Positions 24,780 to 32,987 of a stretch of DNA of 64,000 bases are shown here, one piece after another. The stretch spans positions 1 to 64,000 of the forward strand of contig DATISY010000067.1 of assembly GCA_035468285.1 (NCBI GenBank). The letters run 5' to 3'. The DNA comes from PALSA-555 sp035468285 (GTDB taxonomy: Bacteria > Actinomycetota > Acidimicrobiia > IMCC26256 > PALSA-555). A program made the position numbers and the translations under genes. Position 1 is the stretch's first letter. Each line of letters opens with the position of its first letter. The notes under the pieces are model-generated. The model made no database searches. It was not told the DNA's origin and saw only the letters and a list, made by a program, of their open reading frames with translations.

Positions 24780-25178
24780 ATGGATGCCCGTGAGCAGACC
24801 GTCGCGCGCATGCTCGCCGCCGCCGCACCGTTCGTGACGCCCCCCGAACACATCGTCGTGATCGTCCCCGCCGGCGCGTTCGGCACGGAAGCCGAAGCAA
24901 CCTGGCGTCCCTTCCAGAGCGGGAAGGGGAAGAACTACCTCGCCGTCGCAACCGACCAGCGCCTGCTCCTGCTCCGCACGAACCGAACCGGGTTCAGCGC
25001 CACCGGTTCCGTCACCGTGGACGCGCCCTTGGCGGGCGTGTCCGCGGTCCGACGGCGGCCGGGACGCCTCGTCAACCGTCTCGACCTCACGGTCGGGGAC
25101 GTCCCGCGCCACCTCTACGTGGCCCCGCCGTGGTCGGCCGAGCTGGCCGGCCTGGTCGAGGCACTGACGACCGGCTGA
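24780..25178 (+). CDS. PH-like domain hypothetical protein
   Basis: 132-residue protein (from ATG 24780; a GTG lies directly upstream). After an N-terminal helix it shows a beta-rich pattern typical of bacterial PH-like domains: YLAVATDQRLLLLR, VDAPLAGVSAVRRR, then LDLTVGD and a C-terminal helix. No catalytic residues stand out. It lies between gcvT and the glycine riboswitch, but its relation to glycine metabolism is unknown. Confidence 0.6.
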   Translation: MDAREQTVARMLAAAAPFVTPPEHIVVIVPAGAFGTEAEATWRPFQSGKGKNYLAVATDQRLLLLRTNRTGFSATGSVTVDAPLAGVSAVRRRPGRLVNRLDLTVGDVPRHLYVAPPWSAELAGLVEALTTG

Positions 25179-25204
25179 GCGTGAGGCGCAGCGCACTCGG
25201 GCGC

Positions 25205-25210
25205 TACGCT
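25205..25210 (+). promoter_or_regulatory. -10 box upstream of the glycine riboswitch
   Basis: TACGCT in the expected place for transcription to start a few bases before aptamer 1. The -35 (GTGAGG region) is weak. Confidence 0.4.
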
Positions 25211-25229
25211 GCCGCGACAGCCGTCGACC

Positions 25230-25410
25230 CTGGGCGGGAGAGCCCTCGCCCACCCGGGCGGGGCGCCGAAGGAGCAACCACTCCCGGAACCTCTCAGGCC
25301 CATGAACCGTCCGGGCGAGGCCACGCTGGAGAGCAGGCGGGAAGCCATCTCGTCTCACCGAAGGGGAAAGTCGGTCCGCCGGCGAATCTCTCAGGTCCAC
25401 TGACAGCGCG
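25230..25410 (+). ncRNA. Tandem glycine riboswitch controlling gcvP
   Basis: Two glycine aptamers in series. Aptamer 1 (about 25230-25318) has the GGGAGAG start, the GCGCCGAAGGAGCAA core and CTCTCAGGC. Aptamer 2 (about 25323-25405) has CTGGAGAGC, CACCGAAGGGG and AATCTCTCAGG. These blocks and their order match the tandem class that turns on gcv genes at high glycine. The gcvP start is about 80 nt further on. That segment should hold the expression platform, although no clear terminator stem is visible. Confidence 0.88.
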
Positions 25411-25488
25411 GGAGCGACGGGCCGGTCAGGGCCCGAGCGACCGAACGCGACCCGGGTCCCGGGCCGCCCGCCGGACGGAGAGACCCCC

Positions 25489-28344
25489 ATGACGCTGCGA
25501 GACCTCGACGCATCGTTCGTGCGACGTCACGTCGGCCCCGACGCCACGGAGCAGGCGGCGATGCTGGAGCTGCTCGGTCTCACGTCGCTCGACGAGCTCG
25601 CCGACCGGGCGGTCCCCGCCGCGCTCCGCGACCGGGACGCGCTCGAGCTGCCCGCCGCCGGCACCGAGACAGCGGTCCTCGAGGAGCTGCGCGGCCTCGC
25701 GGGGCGCAACGAGGTCCTCGTCTCCCTCATCGGCGGCGGGTACGCCGACACGATCACGCCACCGGTGATCCAGCGCAACGTGCTCGAGAACCCGGCCTGG
25801 TACACGGCGGACACGCCGTACCAGCCGGAGATCTCCCAGGGCCGCCTCGAAGCGGTCTTGAACTTCCAGACGATGGTGAGCGACCTCACCGGGATGGAGC
25901 TCGCCAACGCGTCGCTGCTCGACGAGTCCACCGCGGCGGCGGAGGCCATGACCCTGTGCCACCGGGTCCACCCGAAGGCCGGCAACACGTTCGTCGTCGA
26001 CGCCGACTGCCATCCGCAGACCATCGCGGTCGTCCAGACCCGGGCGGAAGCCCTCGGGCTCGAGGTGCTCGTCGCCCCGGCTGACGACGTCGCCGCCGAG
26101 GACGTGTTCGGCGTCCTCCTCCAGGAGCCCGGCACCAGCGGCCGCGTGTCGGACCGGCGGGCGCTCATCGCCGACTGGCATGCCCGGGGCGCGCTCGTCG
26201 CCGTCGCCACCGACCTGCTGGCGTGCGCGCTGGTCGTCCCGCCGGGGGAGCAGGGCGCCGACGTCGTCGTCGGTTCCTCGCAACGCTTCGGTGTCCCCCT
26301 CGGCTTCGGTGGACCCCACGCCGCGTTCCTCGCCACCCGCGACGAGTACAAGCGGAGCCTCCCGGGCCGCCTCGTCGGTGTCTCGGTCGACGCCGGGGGC
26401 CGGCGGGCGCTGCGCCTGGCGCTCCAGACCCGGGAGCAGCACATCCGCCGGGAGCGCGCCACGAGCAACATCTGCACCGCGCAGGTGCTCCTGGCCGTGA
26501 TCGCCGGCCTGTACGCGGTGTACCACGGGCCCGACGGGATCCGTCGCATCGCCCGCCGCGTGCACCGCCTCGCCGCGATCCTGGCCGCCGGGCTCCGCGA
26601 GGGCGGTATCGACGTCGTCCACGACGACTGCTTCGACACGCTGACCGTACAGACCCCCGGTCGCGCCGAGGCGGTCACGGCACGGGCCCGGGAGCGGGGG
26701 ATCAACCTGCGGACCGTCGACACCGACACGCTCAGGATCGCCCTCGACGAGACGACCACCCCGGCGATCGTGGAGCAGGTCTGGGCCAGCTTCGATGTCA
26801 CCGCGAGCGTCGCCGACCTCGACGCCTCGACATCCGACGCGCTCCCCGAGGCGTTGACTCGCACCACGGCGTACCTGACACATCCGGTGTTCCACCAGCA
26901 CCAGTCCGAGACGGAGCTGCTCCGCTACCTGCGGCGCCTCTCGGACCGGGACCTGGCGCTCGACCGGACGATGATCCCGCTCGGGTCGTGCACCATGAAG
27001 CTGAACGCGACCACCGAGATGCTGCCGATCACCTGGCCCGAGTTCGCCCGGCTCCACCCGTTCGCGCCGCTCGGGCAGGCCGCCGGGTACGTCGAGCTGT
27101 TCACAGACCTCGAGCGCTGGCTGGCCGAGATCACCGGGTACGACGCGGTGTCGCTCCAGCCGAACGCCGGGTCCCAGGGTGAGCTCGCCGGGCTGCTCGC
27201 CATCCGCGCCTACCACCGCGACCATGGTGCCGAGCAGCGCGACGTGTGCCTGATCCCCGCGTCCGCCCACGGCACCAACGCGGCGAGCGCCACGATGGCC
27301 GGCATGCGCGTCATCGTCGTCGCCTGCGACGACGACGGGAACGTCGATCTCGACGACCTCAAAGCGAAAGCCAACCAGCACGCCGACCAGCTCGCTGCGC
27401 TCATGGTCACGTACCCGTCGACGCACGGGGTGTTCGAGGCGAACATCCGTGACGTGTGCGCGGTCGTCCACGAGCACGGCGGCCAGGTGTACCTCGACGG
27501 CGCGAACCTGAACGCCCTCGTCGGGCTCGCCCGCCCCGGCAGATTCGGCGCCGACGTGTCGCACCTCAACCTGCACAAGACGTTCTGCATCCCCCACGGT
27601 GGGGGAGGGCCGGGGGTCGGGCCGGTCGCGGTGCGCGCCCACCTCGCCCCCTACCTGCCGAACCACCCGCTGGAGCCCGCCGCGGGACCCGCGACCGGCG
27701 TCGGGCCGATCAGCGAAGCCCCCTGGGGCTCGGCGGGGATCCTGCCCATCTCCTGGGCGTACGTGCGGCTCATGGGCCCCGACGGGCTGCGGACCGCGTC
27801 GCTCGTCGCGATCCTCAACGCCAACTACGTGGCGCGGCGCCTCGCGTCGCACTACCCGGTCCTCTACACCGGCCCCGACGGGCTCGTCGCGCACGAGTGC
27901 ATCCTGGACCTGCGCCCGATCACCCAGGCGACGGGCGTCACCGCCGAAGACGTCGCGAAGCGGTTGATCGACTACGGGTTCCACGCGCCGACGATGTCGT
28001 TCCCGGTCGCAGGGACGCTGATGGTCGAGCCGACTGAATCCGAGTCCCAGCACGAGCTCGACCGGTTCTGCGACGCGATGACCGCCATCCGCGACGAGAT
28101 CCGCTCGGTGGAGCGAGGGGAGTGGACCCTCGACGACAGCCCGCTTCGCCACGCCCCGCACCCCGCGGCTGACCTGCTCTCGACCGACTGGCCGCACCCG
28201 TACGAGCGGGAGCGCGCCGCGTACCCCCGGCCCGAGCTACGGGGCGACAAGTACTGGCCGCCGGTGAGCCGCATCGACAACGCGTACGGCGACCGCAACG
28301 TCGTGTGCTCCTGCCCGCCGCTCGAGGACTACGTGGGGGAGTGA
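25489..28344 (+). CDS. gcvP: Glycine dehydrogenase (decarboxylating), P protein
   Basis: 951-residue single-chain P protein, which decarboxylates glycine with pyridoxal phosphate and loads the H protein. FVRRHVGPD and the YADTITPPVIQRN loop open the N-half. The catalytic C-half has GSCTMKLNAT, LQPNAGSQGE and the PLP-lysine motif LNLHKTFCIPHGGGGPG (Lys about residue 696), then PWGSAGILPISW. Full length, no damage. Expression is probably raised by glycine through the riboswitch just upstream. Confidence 0.96.
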   Translation: MTLRDLDASFVRRHVGPDATEQAAMLELLGLTSLDELADRAVPAALRDRDALELPAAGTETAVLEELRGLAGRNEVLVSLIGGGYADTITPPVIQRNVLENPAWYTADTPYQPEISQGRLEAVLNFQTMVSDLTGMELANASLLDESTAAAEAMTLCHRVHPKAGNTFVVDADCHPQTIAVVQTRAEALGLEVLVAPADDVAAEDVFGVLLQEPGTSGRVSDRRALIADWHARGALVAVATDLLACALVVPPGEQGADVVVGSSQRFGVPLGFGGPHAAFLATRDEYKRSLPGRLVGVSVDAGGRRALRLALQTREQHIRRERATSNICTAQVLLAVIAGLYAVYHGPDGIRRIARRVHRLAAILAAGLREGGIDVVHDDCFDTLTVQTPGRAEAVTARARERGINLRTVDTDTLRIALDETTTPAIVEQVWASFDVTASVADLDASTSDALPEALTRTTAYLTHPVFHQHQSETELLRYLRRLSDRDLALDRTMIPLGSCTMKLNATTEMLPITWPEFARLHPFAPLGQAAGYVELFTDLERWLAEITGYDAVSLQPNAGSQGELAGLLAIRAYHRDHGAEQRDVCLIPASAHGTNAASATMAGMRVIVVACDDDGNVDLDDLKAKANQHADQLAALMVTYPSTHGVFEANIRDVCAVVHEHGGQVYLDGANLNALVGLARPGRFGADVSHLNLHKTFCIPHGGGGPGVGPVAVRAHLAPYLPNHPLEPAAGPATGVGPISEAPWGSAGILPISWAYVRLMGPDGLRTASLVAILNANYVARRLASHYPVLYTGPDGLVAHECILDLRPITQATGVTAEDVAKRLIDYGFHAPTMSFPVAGTLMVEPTESESQHELDRFCDAMTAIRDEIRSVERGEWTLDDSPLRHAPHPAADLLSTDWPHPYERERAAYPRPELRGDKYWPPVSRIDNAYGDRNVVCSCPPLEDYVGE

Positions 28345-28373
28345 GGGTCACCCGCTCGGCACGGCACCGGTCG

Positions 28374-28379
28374 TAGGCT
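28374..28379 (+). promoter_or_regulatory. -10 box of the membrane-anchored Pro/Thr-tail gene
   Basis: TAGGCT, 9 nt, ATG at 28389. No ribosome-binding site. Confidence 0.4.
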
Positions 28380-28388
28380 CACGCGTCG

Positions 28389-29018
28389 ATGACCGAACGC
28401 TGGGGTGGCGAACCGACCGAACCGGTGCCCGGCTACGGCCGGGGCTCCGAGGGGTACGGCAACCAGCCGGGCGGCGAGCCCACCCAGATGCTGCCCCCGA
28501 ACCGGCGCCCCGCCGGTCCCGGCGGTCCCGGCGACCCCGAAGCGCAACGGCGCCGCCGAGCCTGGCTGATCGCCGGCGCCATCCTCGCCGTCCTCATAAT
28601 CGTCGTGCTCGTCGTGCTCCTCATCACGAGCGGCTCGGGTGGGAACTCGAGCAACGCGGTGAACATCAGCTCGTTCAACGTGCCGAGCACCGTGGCGTGC
28701 TCCGGCCCGACGACCATCGGCGTGTCCTGGAGCACGAGCAACGCGAACGAGGTCGTCCTCTCGATCGACGGCGCCGGCCCCTACAAGACCTACAACGGGA
28801 CCAGCGGCGCGGACACCGTCCCGTTCCCCTGCAACGGCCAGCCCCACCGGTACACGATCACCGCCAAGAGCAACAGCGGCGGTCAGGCCACCCAGACCCA
28901 GACGGTCACGCAGCTCACGGCGCCGACGACGACGCAGAAGCCCACGCCGACGACCCAGCCGCCCCCACCGACCACGACCACCTCACCGCCGCCGCCCACC
29001 ACGACACCCACAACCTGA
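28389..29018 (+). CDS. Membrane-anchored extracellular protein with Ig-like domain and Pro/Thr tail
   Basis: 209-residue protein. The cytoplasmic N-terminus is Gly/Pro-rich (residues 1-58). A single membrane helix spans about 59-80 (LIAGAILAVLIIVVLVVLL). A small beta-sandwich-like extracellular domain follows (about 90-170), with two Cys that can pair. The Thr/Pro-rich tail after residue 175 probably crosses the cell wall and may be glycosylated. The layout resembles bacterial Ig-like wall proteins, but no named family is recognised. Confidence 0.6.
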   Translation: MTERWGGEPTEPVPGYGRGSEGYGNQPGGEPTQMLPPNRRPAGPGGPGDPEAQRRRRAWLIAGAILAVLIIVVLVVLLITSGSGGNSSNAVNISSFNVPSTVACSGPTTIGVSWSTSNANEVVLSIDGAGPYKTYNGTSGADTVPFPCNGQPHRYTITAKSNSGGQATQTQTVTQLTAPTTTQKPTPTTQPPPPTTTTSPPPPTTTPTT

Positions 29019-29196
29019 CCGACCGGAGCGCAGCCGCGCCGCCCGACTTCGGGAGCGCTACCTACCGGGGACGCTCGGGACTCACTCGGTCGTCTCCGAC
29101 GAGCCTCGTGAGGCTGCCCGATACGCTGCGCCGGCGCTCGGCCCCTGGGTGTTGCTCAGCGCTCGTGGCGCGTGCGCGCCCGCATGAGGAGGGCCC

Positions 29197-29640
29197 ATGT
29201 CGACGGAAGACAACAAGGCGATCGTGCGCCGGGCGTACCTCGATGGCCTCAACCATCGCGATCTCGGCGTCGTCGACGAGGTCTTCGACGTCGACTACGT
29301 CGTGCACTACCCCCACACCGGACCGGTCAAGGGGGTCGAGAAGGCCAAGGAGTTCCTCACCCAGTTCCTGACCGCCTTCCCCGACTGCGTGTTCACCATC
29401 GAGGACCAGGTGGCCGAGGACGACAAAGTCGTCACCCGCTGGTCGTGCCGGGGGACCCACCTGGGGGAGTGGCACGGCCTGCCGGGCAGCGCGGACCCCA
29501 CGGTCCCCCCGAGCGGGAGGCCGGTGGCGTTCGGCGCCACCGACATCTACCTGATCCGGGACGGCAAGATCGTCGAGGAGTGGAACACGCTGGAGCAGCT
29601 CGACGTCCTGTCCCAGATCGGCGCCCTGCCGGGCACGTAA
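29197..29640 (+). CDS. SnoaL-like polyketide-cyclase/ester-cyclase fold protein
   Basis: 147-residue alpha+beta-barrel of the SnoaL/NTF2-like superfamily: NKAIVRRAYLDGLNHRDLGVVDEVF, YVVHYPHTGPVKG, FPDCVFTIEDQVAEDDKVVTRW and the closing strand IYLIRDGKIVEEWN. Members include ester cyclases and many stress-related proteins of unknown substrate. ATG 29197 is preceded by GAGGAGGG. It ends 56 nt before the promoter-like sequence of the exosortase operon and is probably a separate unit. Confidence 0.75.
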   Translation: MSTEDNKAIVRRAYLDGLNHRDLGVVDEVFDVDYVVHYPHTGPVKGVEKAKEFLTQFLTAFPDCVFTIEDQVAEDDKVVTRWSCRGTHLGEWHGLPGSADPTVPPSGRPVAFGATDIYLIRDGKIVEEWNTLEQLDVLSQIGALPGT

Positions 29641-29696
29641 GGGGAGCAGCCGATCCGGGCCCTGGATCCGGCCCCAGGTCTCGTACCTGGCTCTAG

Positions 29697-29702
29697 TTGA
29701 CA
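29697..29702 (+). promoter_or_regulatory. Consensus -35 box of the exosortase operon
   Basis: Perfect TTGACA in an unusually AT-rich patch that also holds a small ATAA/TTAT inverted repeat (29702-29715). No clean -10 is seen at 17 nt. An operator or alternative sigma factor is possible. Confidence 0.35.
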
Positions 29703-29801
29703 TAACGGGGATTATCGGCAAGTTCTGAAGCGGAGATCCGCACCGAGCCCCAGAACCCCTGTTTGCCCCGGATCCTCAAGGAACGCCCCCGAATCGCCGA
29801 T

Positions 29802-29874
29802 GCCTCTTAAGGCTGGGAGGCGGACCGGACGAAGGTCCGCGTCCCCCGCCGTGCGCTGCTTGACCGATGGCAGC
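29802..29874 (+). ncRNA. Hairpin-rich 5' leader of the exosortase operon (unidentified)
   Basis: Three successive hairpins: GCCT/AGGC with CTTA loop (29802-29813); GGGA-G-GCGGACC / GGTCCGC-G-TCCC (29815-29845), an 11-bp stem with one G-G mismatch; and GCTGC/GCAGC with a 10-nt loop (29855-29874). It ends 18 nt before the first gene. It looks like a cis-regulatory RNA, but I cannot match it to a known riboswitch. Confidence 0.45.
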
Positions 29875-29892
29875 AACGAAGGGGTCCGGATC

Positions 29893-30390
29893 ATGCGAAG
29901 ACACCGCAGGCTGGCTGCCAGTGGCGTCATCGCGACGGCGGCCGTCTTCACCGCCCTGACGATCTCGCCGGCGTTGGCCGCTCCGCCCAGCCACACCGGC
30001 GCCTCGCGCACGGTCACCCCGATCGTCGAGTGCACCACCAAGCGCAACGGGATATACCACTCCGTCTTCGGCTTCCGGAACACCGGACCGGCGACCGTCA
30101 TCGCGGTCGGGAGCCAGAACCGGTTCACGCCCGGCAACCCCGACCGGGGCCAGCCGACCACGTTCGCCCCCGGCGTCCACATCAACGTCTTCCAGGCCGA
30201 CACTTCGGCGACGTTGGCCTGGACGCTGGACGGTCAGCAGGTCCGGTCCCCGGGCATCACCTGCCAGTCCGACCCCGCCTCGAGCTCCCTCGCCGGGTGG
30301 GGCCCGATCGGCGCCCTCGTCATCGTGACCGGTCTCCTCGGCTCGCTGCTGTTCTGGCGGAGCCGCCGTCTGCGGGTGCGCAACTCGTGA
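29893..30390 (+). CDS. Candidate exosortase substrate: secreted protein with C-terminal sorting tail
   Basis: 165 residues. Residues 1-30 are a signal peptide (RRHRR then hydrophobic, ALAA cleavage). About 45-125 form a beta-rich domain with Cys47 and Cys124, F-G-F-R-N-T and DRGQPTTFAPG. Residues 138-154 are one membrane helix, followed immediately by RSRRLRVR. Signal peptide, single domain, then short helix and basic cluster is the layout of exosortase/sortase substrates, yet there is no LPxTG or PEP box; W-G-P-I-G stands at the helix edge. It overlaps the glycosyltransferase start by GTGA. ATG 29893 has AAGGGG upstream. Confidence 0.65.
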   Translation: MRRHRRLAASGVIATAAVFTALTISPALAAPPSHTGASRTVTPIVECTTKRNGIYHSVFGFRNTGPATVIAVGSQNRFTPGNPDRGQPTTFAPGVHINVFQADTSATLAWTLDGQQVRSPGITCQSDPASSSLAGWGPIGALVIVTGLLGSLLFWRSRRLRVRNS

Positions 30391-31823
30391 CCGTCGAGGC
30401 CCCCGTGCTGGGCGCCGTGCAGCCCCCGGTCGTCGCCCCACCCATCGCCGCGCCGGTCTCGCCCGCGGTCACCGGCGGCCACGACGTCGCGCCCGGCGCC
30501 CCCTGGACACTCCTGTTCCTTCTCGGTCTCGGTCTCGTCCTCGTCGGTCTCGTCGGCGTCCACGAAGCCAGCCTGCTCGTCATCATCTTCCTGACGGTCC
30601 TCTTCCTCGTCTTCCTGCTCCGCCACCTCGCCTTCGCCATGTCTGCGCTGGCGTCAGCACCACGGGACATGCGGACCCGGAGCGGCTTCGACTACGGCTA
30701 CCACCCGTTCATCACCGTGATGGTCCCGTGCCGCAACGAGGAGCTCGTGATCGAGGGTCTCGTCACGACCCTCATGGCACTCGACTACCCCGACGACTCC
30801 CACGAGATCTTCGTCATCGACGACGGGTCCGACGACCGCACCGGCGTCATCCTCGACGAGCTCAGTGCCCGCTACCCCGTCCTCAAGTGCATCCACCGCC
30901 CGCCCGGCTCCGGCGGCGGAAAGTCCGGCGCGCTGAACACCGCCCTCGCCGTCGCGCGCGGGGACGTCTGCGTCGTCTTCGACGCCGACCACAAGCCTCG
31001 AGCCGATGTGCTGCGCCGCCTGGTCCGTCACTTCGCCGACCCTGCAGTCAGCGCCGTGCAGGGCCGCTGCATCGTCCGCAACTCGAACGAGACCCGCCTC
31101 GCCCGCAGCATCGCCGTGGACTACTACTGCGGCTACCTCGTCAACGAGTACGGCCGTCAATCGATGTTCGAGCTTCCCGCCTACGGCGGCTCCAACTGCG
31201 CGGTGCGCACGAGCTGGTTGCGAGCCTTCGGCGGCTGGAACGAGCAAACGGTCACCGAAGACACCGACCTGACCCTCCGGCTCGTGCTCGTCGGTCGTAC
31301 GGTCCGCTTCGACGTCACCGCGATCGACACCGAAGAGAGCGTCCCGACCTTCCGGCGGTTCTGGCGTCAGCGGTACCGCTGGGCTCGGGGTCACCAGCAG
31401 GTGTGGCGCGAGTACCGCCGTTCCGTCTGGTCGTCGCGCTCGTTGAGCCTGACTCGCAAGCTCGAAACCACGATGTTCCTCCTCGTGTACCACGTGCCCG
31501 TGTTCTGCATGCTGGGCCTCGTCCTGGTGACCCTCCGGGCCGCGGGCGTGCTCACCTGGGGGACGGGCGTCGACCTGACCCCGATCGCGACGCTGCTGTT
31601 CCTCGGTCCCCTCCTCGAGCTGGCCTCTGGTCTCATCGTGAGCCGCGCCCCCCGGCGCGCCGCGATCGGGATCCTGCTCTTCCTGCCCGGCTTCGTGATC
31701 TTCACCTTCGTGTGCACGAAGTCGTGGGTCGATGGCCTCCTCGGCCGCCGGTACACGTGGGTCAAGACGGCCCGGACGGGATACGGCCAACAGAGCACCG
31801 TGGACGTGGAGGTGATCGCGTGA
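30387..31823 (+). CDS. GT2 polysaccharide synthase (BcsA/PgaC-type)
   Basis: 478-residue membrane glycosyltransferase. Two N-terminal helices (about 40-85) precede a GT-A domain with DDGSDD (about 145), DADHK (about 198), TEDTDL (about 287) and QRYRWARG (about 331). This is the full D, D-x-D, T-E-D, Q-x-x-R-W set of processive synthases, and several C-terminal helices form the channel. It probably builds an extracellular beta-linked polysaccharide such as a GlcNAc or glucose polymer. It is coupled to its neighbours on both sides by GTGA overlaps, which ties it to the exosortase and its substrate. Confidence 0.85.
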   Translation: MTVEAPVLGAVQPPVVAPPIAAPVSPAVTGGHDVAPGAPWTLLFLLGLGLVLVGLVGVHEASLLVIIFLTVLFLVFLLRHLAFAMSALASAPRDMRTRSGFDYGYHPFITVMVPCRNEELVIEGLVTTLMALDYPDDSHEIFVIDDGSDDRTGVILDELSARYPVLKCIHRPPGSGGGKSGALNTALAVARGDVCVVFDADHKPRADVLRRLVRHFADPAVSAVQGRCIVRNSNETRLARSIAVDYYCGYLVNEYGRQSMFELPAYGGSNCAVRTSWLRAFGGWNEQTVTEDTDLTLRLVLVGRTVRFDVTAIDTEESVPTFRRFWRQRYRWARGHQQVWREYRRSVWSSRSLSLTRKLETTMFLLVYHVPVFCMLGLVLVTLRAAGVLTWGTGVDLTPIATLLFLGPLLELASGLIVSRAPRRAAIGILLFLPGFVIFTFVCTKSWVDGLLGRRYTWVKTARTGYGQQSTVDVEVIA

Positions 31824-32350
31824 ACCGGCAAGGATTCGCCGTCCTGGGTCGGCTCGCGATCGCTTTCGGCGCCACCGTCGTCGCCTTCTGGCTCCTGATC
31901 GACCCGTGGCGCAACGTCGAGGCGTCGACCATCGCGCTGCTGTTCCGCAGCGCGGGCGCCCGGGGCGCCAGCCAGGCGTTCGGCAACCAGATCCTGGTCA
32001 TCCCCAACCACTCGGCACCGTTCTTGGCCACGATCAGCCCGTCGTGCTCCGCGCTCGCCGCCCTCCTCGCGTTCGCGGCCATCGCCGGGTTCGTGGTGCG
32101 CGGGGACCGGCAACGACGGCTCATGGCGTTCCTCGCCGCCGCGGCCCTCATCCTCATCTGCAACTTCATCCGGATCGGTCTCTCGGTCTTCGTCGGGATC
32201 CACACCAACGCGCAGGGTCTGACCGTGTTCCACGACTGGATCGGGACCGCGTTCGGGATCCTCTACGTCCTCGGAGGCTTCACCTTGTTCCTCTGGGTCC
32301 TGCTGCCCAGCAACCGGACACTCCTAAAGGAATACGCCCATGAAAGCTGA
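31820..32350 (+). CDS. Minimal exosortase/archaeosortase
   Basis: 176-residue multi-pass membrane transpeptidase candidate with about five helices. The three invariant residues of the exosortase/archaeosortase family are present: Cys76 in PSCSAL, Arg118 in NFIRIGLS and His138 in FHDWIG. Family members cut C-terminal sorting tails and attach proteins to the envelope. It is shorter than classical XrtA and has no fused domain. It starts by GTGA overlap with the synthase and overlaps the next gene by 11 nt. The only substrate-like tail I see in the window is two genes upstream. Confidence 0.82.
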   Translation: MNRQGFAVLGRLAIAFGATVVAFWLLIDPWRNVEASTIALLFRSAGARGASQAFGNQILVIPNHSAPFLATISPSCSALAALLAFAAIAGFVVRGDRQRRLMAFLAAAALILICNFIRIGLSVFVGIHTNAQGLTVFHDWIGTAFGILYVLGGFTLFLWVLLPSNRTLLKEYAHES

Positions 32351-32987
32351 CACACAGCTCATACTGGTCGCTGCGGGAGCGGCCGCGATCCTGCTGGCGA
32401 TCGTGTGGCGGTTCCTCGCCCGCGCCCGCCAGATCCACCGGCTGGAGCGCGCCCTCCGCGGCGACGGGCAGCCCGCCGAGCGGGCCCGCGCCGGGAACAC
32501 CATCGTCGAGCTCGGGCTGGCCCGGGCGTCCAAGTCGGTCCTCCAGATGATGCCCAAGGAGCCCGACGACCGGGTCCGCCTCTCGGTGGCCCTCGCTGTC
32601 GCCCGACGCCAATGGGAACCGACCCGCGCGAAGCGGGTCGTGCAGGTACGCGCCTGGGCGAGCGAGGAGCTCGAGCAGCACGGCCGTCCGGTGCGTGAGT
32701 TCGGACCGGCCGTCACCCGCCTGGCCGACATGGGCGGCCCCCGGAACCCCAACCCCCCGCGGCGTCCCAACGGCGCGAACGTCCAACCTGAGGCCCCCAC
32801 CGCCCCGACCCCGGTCGCGACCCTCGACCCGAGCCCGGAGCCAGGCACCAACGCCGACGGCAACGGCAACGGGAACGGGAACGGGGCCGACATCATCTAC
32901 CGGCCCGAGGCGGCCCCGACCCGGGCCCGCAACCAGGACGGCGCCATCCGCTGGGTCGCGCCGACCGGTAGCGAGCGGACCGACTGA
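32340..32987 (+). CDS. Membrane-anchored hypothetical protein of the exosortase operon
   Basis: 215-residue protein. One N-terminal membrane helix (residues about 7-26) leads to a basic helical cytoplasmic region (about 27-125, with many Arg and ARAR-type pairs) and a long Pro/Asn-rich tail containing repeated G-N-G-N units. No family is recognised. It overlaps the exosortase stop by 11 nt and the ATP-grasp start by 1 nt, so it is an integral operon member. It might scaffold the synthase or exosortase. Confidence 0.6.
   Translation: MKADTQLILVAAGAAAILLAIVWRFLARARQIHRLERALRGDGQPAERARAGNTIVELGLARASKSVLQMMPKEPDDRVRLSVALAVARRQWEPTRAKRVVQVRAWASEELEQHGRPVREFGPAVTRLADMGGPRNPNPPRRPNGANVQPEAPTAPTPVATLDPSPEPGTNADGNGNGNGNGADIIYRPEAAPTRARNQDGAIRWVAPTGSERTD

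Noticed and set aside
25426..28197. 923-residue minus-strand frame
   Set aside because: Antisense shadow of gcvP with no domain-like composition.
29697..29892. c-di-GMP or c-di-AMP riboswitch in the exosortase leader
   Set aside because: The conserved core blocks of those classes are not present in order. Only hairpins are clear, so I left it unidentified.
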